Origin: Spyradocola sp050942925
GTDB taxonomy: Bacteria > Bacillota > Clostridia > Christensenellales > UBA1750
Direction of reading: 5' to 3'
Length of the DNA stretch: 8,265 nt
NCBI GenBank assembly: GCA_050942925.1
Contig: JBMNOF010000085.1
Location: forward strand, 1 to 8,265
Part shown: positions 6,298 through 8,265 of the stretch, piece by piece
How the letters are laid out: the number at the start of each line of letters is the position of its first letter
Numbering within the stretch: the first letter of the stretch is position 1
Notes under the pieces: generated by a model
The model's database searches: none
Told to the model about the DNA's origin: nothing
What the model saw: only the letters and a program-made list of their open reading frames with translations
Program-made: the position numbers and the translations under genes

Positions 6298-8265
6298 ATG
6301 GCAAACTTCCTGAAAAAACTCTTCGGCTCGTCCAACGAGGCGGAAATCAAGCGGCTGCGCAAGATCCTGGACAAGGTCAACGCGCTCGAGCCCAAGATGC
6401 ACGCCCTGCGCGACGAGGAGCTTCGCGCCCTGACCCCGGCCTTCAAGGAGCGTCTGGAAAAGGGAGAGACGCTGGACGATCTCCTGCCGGAGGCCTTTGC
6501 CGCCGTGCGCGAGGCCTCGGTCCGCGCCATTGGCCAGCGGCCCTTCGACGTGCAGGTCCTCGGCGGCATCGTGCTGCACCAGGGCAGAATCGCGGAGATG
6601 AAGACGGGCGAGGGCAAGACCGTGACCTGCGTCATGCCGGCCTACCTCAACGCGCTGACCGGCAAGGGCGTGCACATCGTCACCGTCAACGACTACCTGG
6701 CCAAGTACCAGGGCGAGTGGATGAGCAAGATCTACCGCTTCCTGGGCATGAGCGTCGGGCTCATCCTCTCCGGCATGAGCAACGCGCAGCGCCGCGCCTC
6801 GTATGCCTGCGACATCGTCTACGGCACGAACAACGAGTTCGGGTTCGACTACCTGCGCGACAACATGGTCGTGCGCCTTTCGGACGTGGTGCAGCGCGAG
6901 CTCAACTACTGCATCGTGGACGAGGTGGACTCCATCCTCATCGATGAAGCGCGCACCCCCCTCATCATTTCCGGCCAGGGCGATAAGGCCACGGACCTCT
7001 ACGCCAAGGCCAATGCCTTCGTTCTCTCCCTGCACCCCGGCAAGGTGGAAACGGATGAGTTCGGCAACGAAACCCAGACCGGCGACTATGTCAAGGACGA
7101 AAAGGATAAGACCGTCAACCTCACGGCCGAGGGCGTGACAAAGGCAGAGCGCTTCTTCGGCGTGGAAAACCTTTCGGACCTGGAGAATACGGACATCAAC
7201 CACCACATTCAGGTCGCGCTCAAGGCCCACGCGCTCATGCACCGGGACATCGACTACGTCGTCAAGGACGGCGAAGTCCTGATCGTGGACGAGTTCACCG
7301 GGCGCTTGATGGTCGGCCGCCGCTATTCGGACGGCCTGCACCAGGCCATCGAGGCCAAGGAGGGCGTTGAGGTCGCGCGCGAAAGCCGCACCCTTGCCAC
7401 CATCACCTTCCAGAACTACTTCCGCATGTACCACAAACTCTCCGGCATGACCGGTACGGCCAAGACCGAGGAGGACGAGTTTAAGTCCATCTATTCCCTG
7501 GACGTCGTGGAGATCCCCACCAATAAGCCCATGATCCGCATCGACGAAAACGACCTGGTCTACCGCTCGCAGCAGGCCAAGTTCAAGGCGGTCGTGGCCG
7601 ACATCCAAAAGACCCACGAGACTGGTCAGCCCGTGCTGGTCGGCACCGTTTCGGTCGAAAAGAGCGAGATGCTCTCCGGAATGCTGGACCGCGTGGGCAT
7701 CCCGCACACGGTCCTCAACGCCAAGCACCACCAGCGCGAGGCGGAAATCGTCGCCCAGGCCGGTAAGGTGGGCGCCGTCACCATCGCAACGAACATGGCT
7801 GGCCGCGGAACCGATATCCTGCTCGGCGGCAACCCGGAGTTCCTTGCCCGGCGCGAGCTCCTGCGGGAGGGCATGAGCGAGGAGCTGGTCGAGGAGGCGC
7901 GCGGCTTCTCTGACGACGCGCCGGAGGAGGTTGTGGCGGCCCGCAAGGCCTATCGCGACCTCGTCGCCAAGTATAAACAAACGACGGACCTGGAGCACGA
8001 CAAGGTCGTGTCTCTTGGCGGCCTGTACATCATCGGCACGGAGCGGCACGAGTCCCGCCGCATCGACAACCAGCTGCGCGGCCGCGCCGGCCGCCAGGGC
8101 GACCCCGGGCGCTCCCGCTTCTACATCGCGCTCGACGACGACCTCATGCGCTTGTTCGGCGGCGACCGCATCGCCCCCATGATCGAGAAGCTCGGCCTGA
8201 ACGACGAGGCGATCGAGTACGGCCTGCTCTCCAAGCAGATTGAGAACGCGCAGAAGCGCGTGGAG
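6298..8265 (+). CDS. secA: Preprotein translocase ATPase SecA (3' truncated by the window edge)
   Basis: SecA is the cytoplasmic ATPase that drives preproteins through SecYEG. The frame is open from the ATG at 6298, with GGAGG seven bases upstream, to the window end, giving 656 of an expected 800-900 or more residues. The N terminus MANFLKKLFGS is typical. Visible elements are Q95 of the Q motif, Walker A MKTGEGKT (101-108), Walker B VDEVDSILIDEARTP (207-221), the preprotein cross-linking domain (about 225-365), SGMTGTAKTEEDEF (382-395), TIATNMAGRGTDILLGG (495-511) and QLRGRAGRQGDPG (592-604). An insertion of about 50 residues (about 512-565) within the second nucleotide-binding fold is longer than in Bacillus SecA but familiar from other SecA proteins. 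The rest of the helical scaffold, the wing domain and any C-terminal zinc motif lie off the right edge. No defect is seen. In many Firmicutes prfB follows; that cannot be checked here. Confidence 0.98.
   Translation, partial: MANFLKKLFGSSNEAEIKRLRKILDKVNALEPKMHALRDEELRALTPAFKERLEKGETLDDLLPEAFAAVREASVRAIGQRPFDVQVLGGIVLHQGRIAEMKTGEGKTVTCVMPAYLNALTGKGVHIVTVNDYLAKYQGEWMSKIYRFLGMSVGLILSGMSNAQRRASYACDIVYGTNNEFGFDYLRDNMVVRLSDVVQRELNYCIVDEVDSILIDEARTPLIISGQGDKATDLYAKANAFVLSLHPGKVETDEFGNETQTGDYVKDEKDKTVNLTAEGVTKAERFFGVENLSDLENTDINHHIQVALKAHALMHRDIDYVVKDGEVLIVDEFTGRLMVGRRYSDGLHQAIEAKEGVEVARESRTLATITFQNYFRMYHKLSGMTGTAKTEEDEFKSIYSLDVVEIPTNKPMIRIDENDLVYRSQQAKFKAVVADIQKTHETGQPVLVGTVSVEKSEMLSGMLDRVGIPHTVLNAKHHQREAEIVAQAGKVGAVTIATNMAGRGTDILLGGNPEFLARRELLREGMSEELVEEARGFSDDAPEEVVAARKAYRDLVAKYKQTTDLEHDKVVSLGGLYIIGTERHESRRIDNQLRGRAGRQGDPGRSRFYIALDDDLMRLFGGDRIAPMIEKLGLNDEAIEYGLLSKQIENAQKRVE

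Noticed and set aside
4289..6313. A 674-codon + strand open frame antisense to the GT-C-like gene
   Set aside because: Its composition is rich in R, Q, E and H with no domain pattern, and the opposite strand encodes a coherent membrane protein with its own ribosome binding site.
6278..6313. An 11-residue upstream reading frame overlapping the secA start, considered as a regulatory leader peptide
   Set aside because: Its ATG at 6278 has no ribosome binding site, and it contains the secA Shine-Dalgarno within its own sequence. A chance ATG is more likely.
6223..8049. A 608-codon - strand open frame antisense to secA
   Set aside because: It is the mirror of secA codon bias, with no start signals and no recognisable domains; secA motifs are intact on the other strand.
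1..8265. Search for a mobile element, defence system, CRISPR array, toxin-antitoxin pair or secondary metabolite locus
   Set aside because: No transposase, integrase, direct-repeat array or defence domain is visible, and all six genes are housekeeping or common membrane and peptidase families. RecQ alone is not evidence for a defence system.

Overview
The window is a chromosomal housekeeping stretch from a bacterium with high-GC coding sequence. It carries six protein genes, two of them cut by the window edges. The genes start behind strong AGGAGG-type ribosome binding sites. The hibernation factor is the long, dimerising form, and it lies close to secA as in Bacillus and many Clostridia. Together these suggest a high-GC Firmicute of the Clostridia type. 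That assignment is an inference; there is no rRNA or other decisive marker.

Layout from left to right: (1) the 3' part of recQ on the + strand, entering the window immediately after its DEAH box; (2) a convergent junction with two strong hairpins in tandem; (3) an M42-family aminopeptidase gene on the - strand; (4) a hemolysin III/TrhA-type (PAQR) membrane protein gene on the - strand, with its own promoter and an intrinsic terminator that separates it from the peptidase gene; (5) hpf on the - strand, with a promoter, perfect Shine-Dalgarno and strong terminator; (6) a large polytopic membrane protein on the - strand that looks like a GT-C-fold glycosyltransferase; (7) a divergent intergenic region with back-to-back promoters whose -35 boxes overlap; (8) the 5' part of secA on the + strand, running off the right edge.

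The genes do not form one pathway. They cover DNA repair (RecQ), peptide turnover (M42), membrane homeostasis (TrhA), ribosome hibernation (HPF), probable envelope glycosylation (GT-C-like protein) and protein export (SecA). Each appears to be its own transcription unit, except that the GT-C-like gene has no visible terminator before hpf and may read through into it. No gene-free stretch exceeds about 230 bases. I saw no tRNA, rRNA, CRISPR array, insertion sequence, att site or riboswitch.

I found no convincing undescribed multi-gene system. The points most worth following up are small: the shared -35 region between secA and the membrane protein gene, an inverted repeat over the hpf promoter, the GT-C-like gene sitting between hpf and secA with hpf inverted, and the uncharacterised GT-C-like protein itself.
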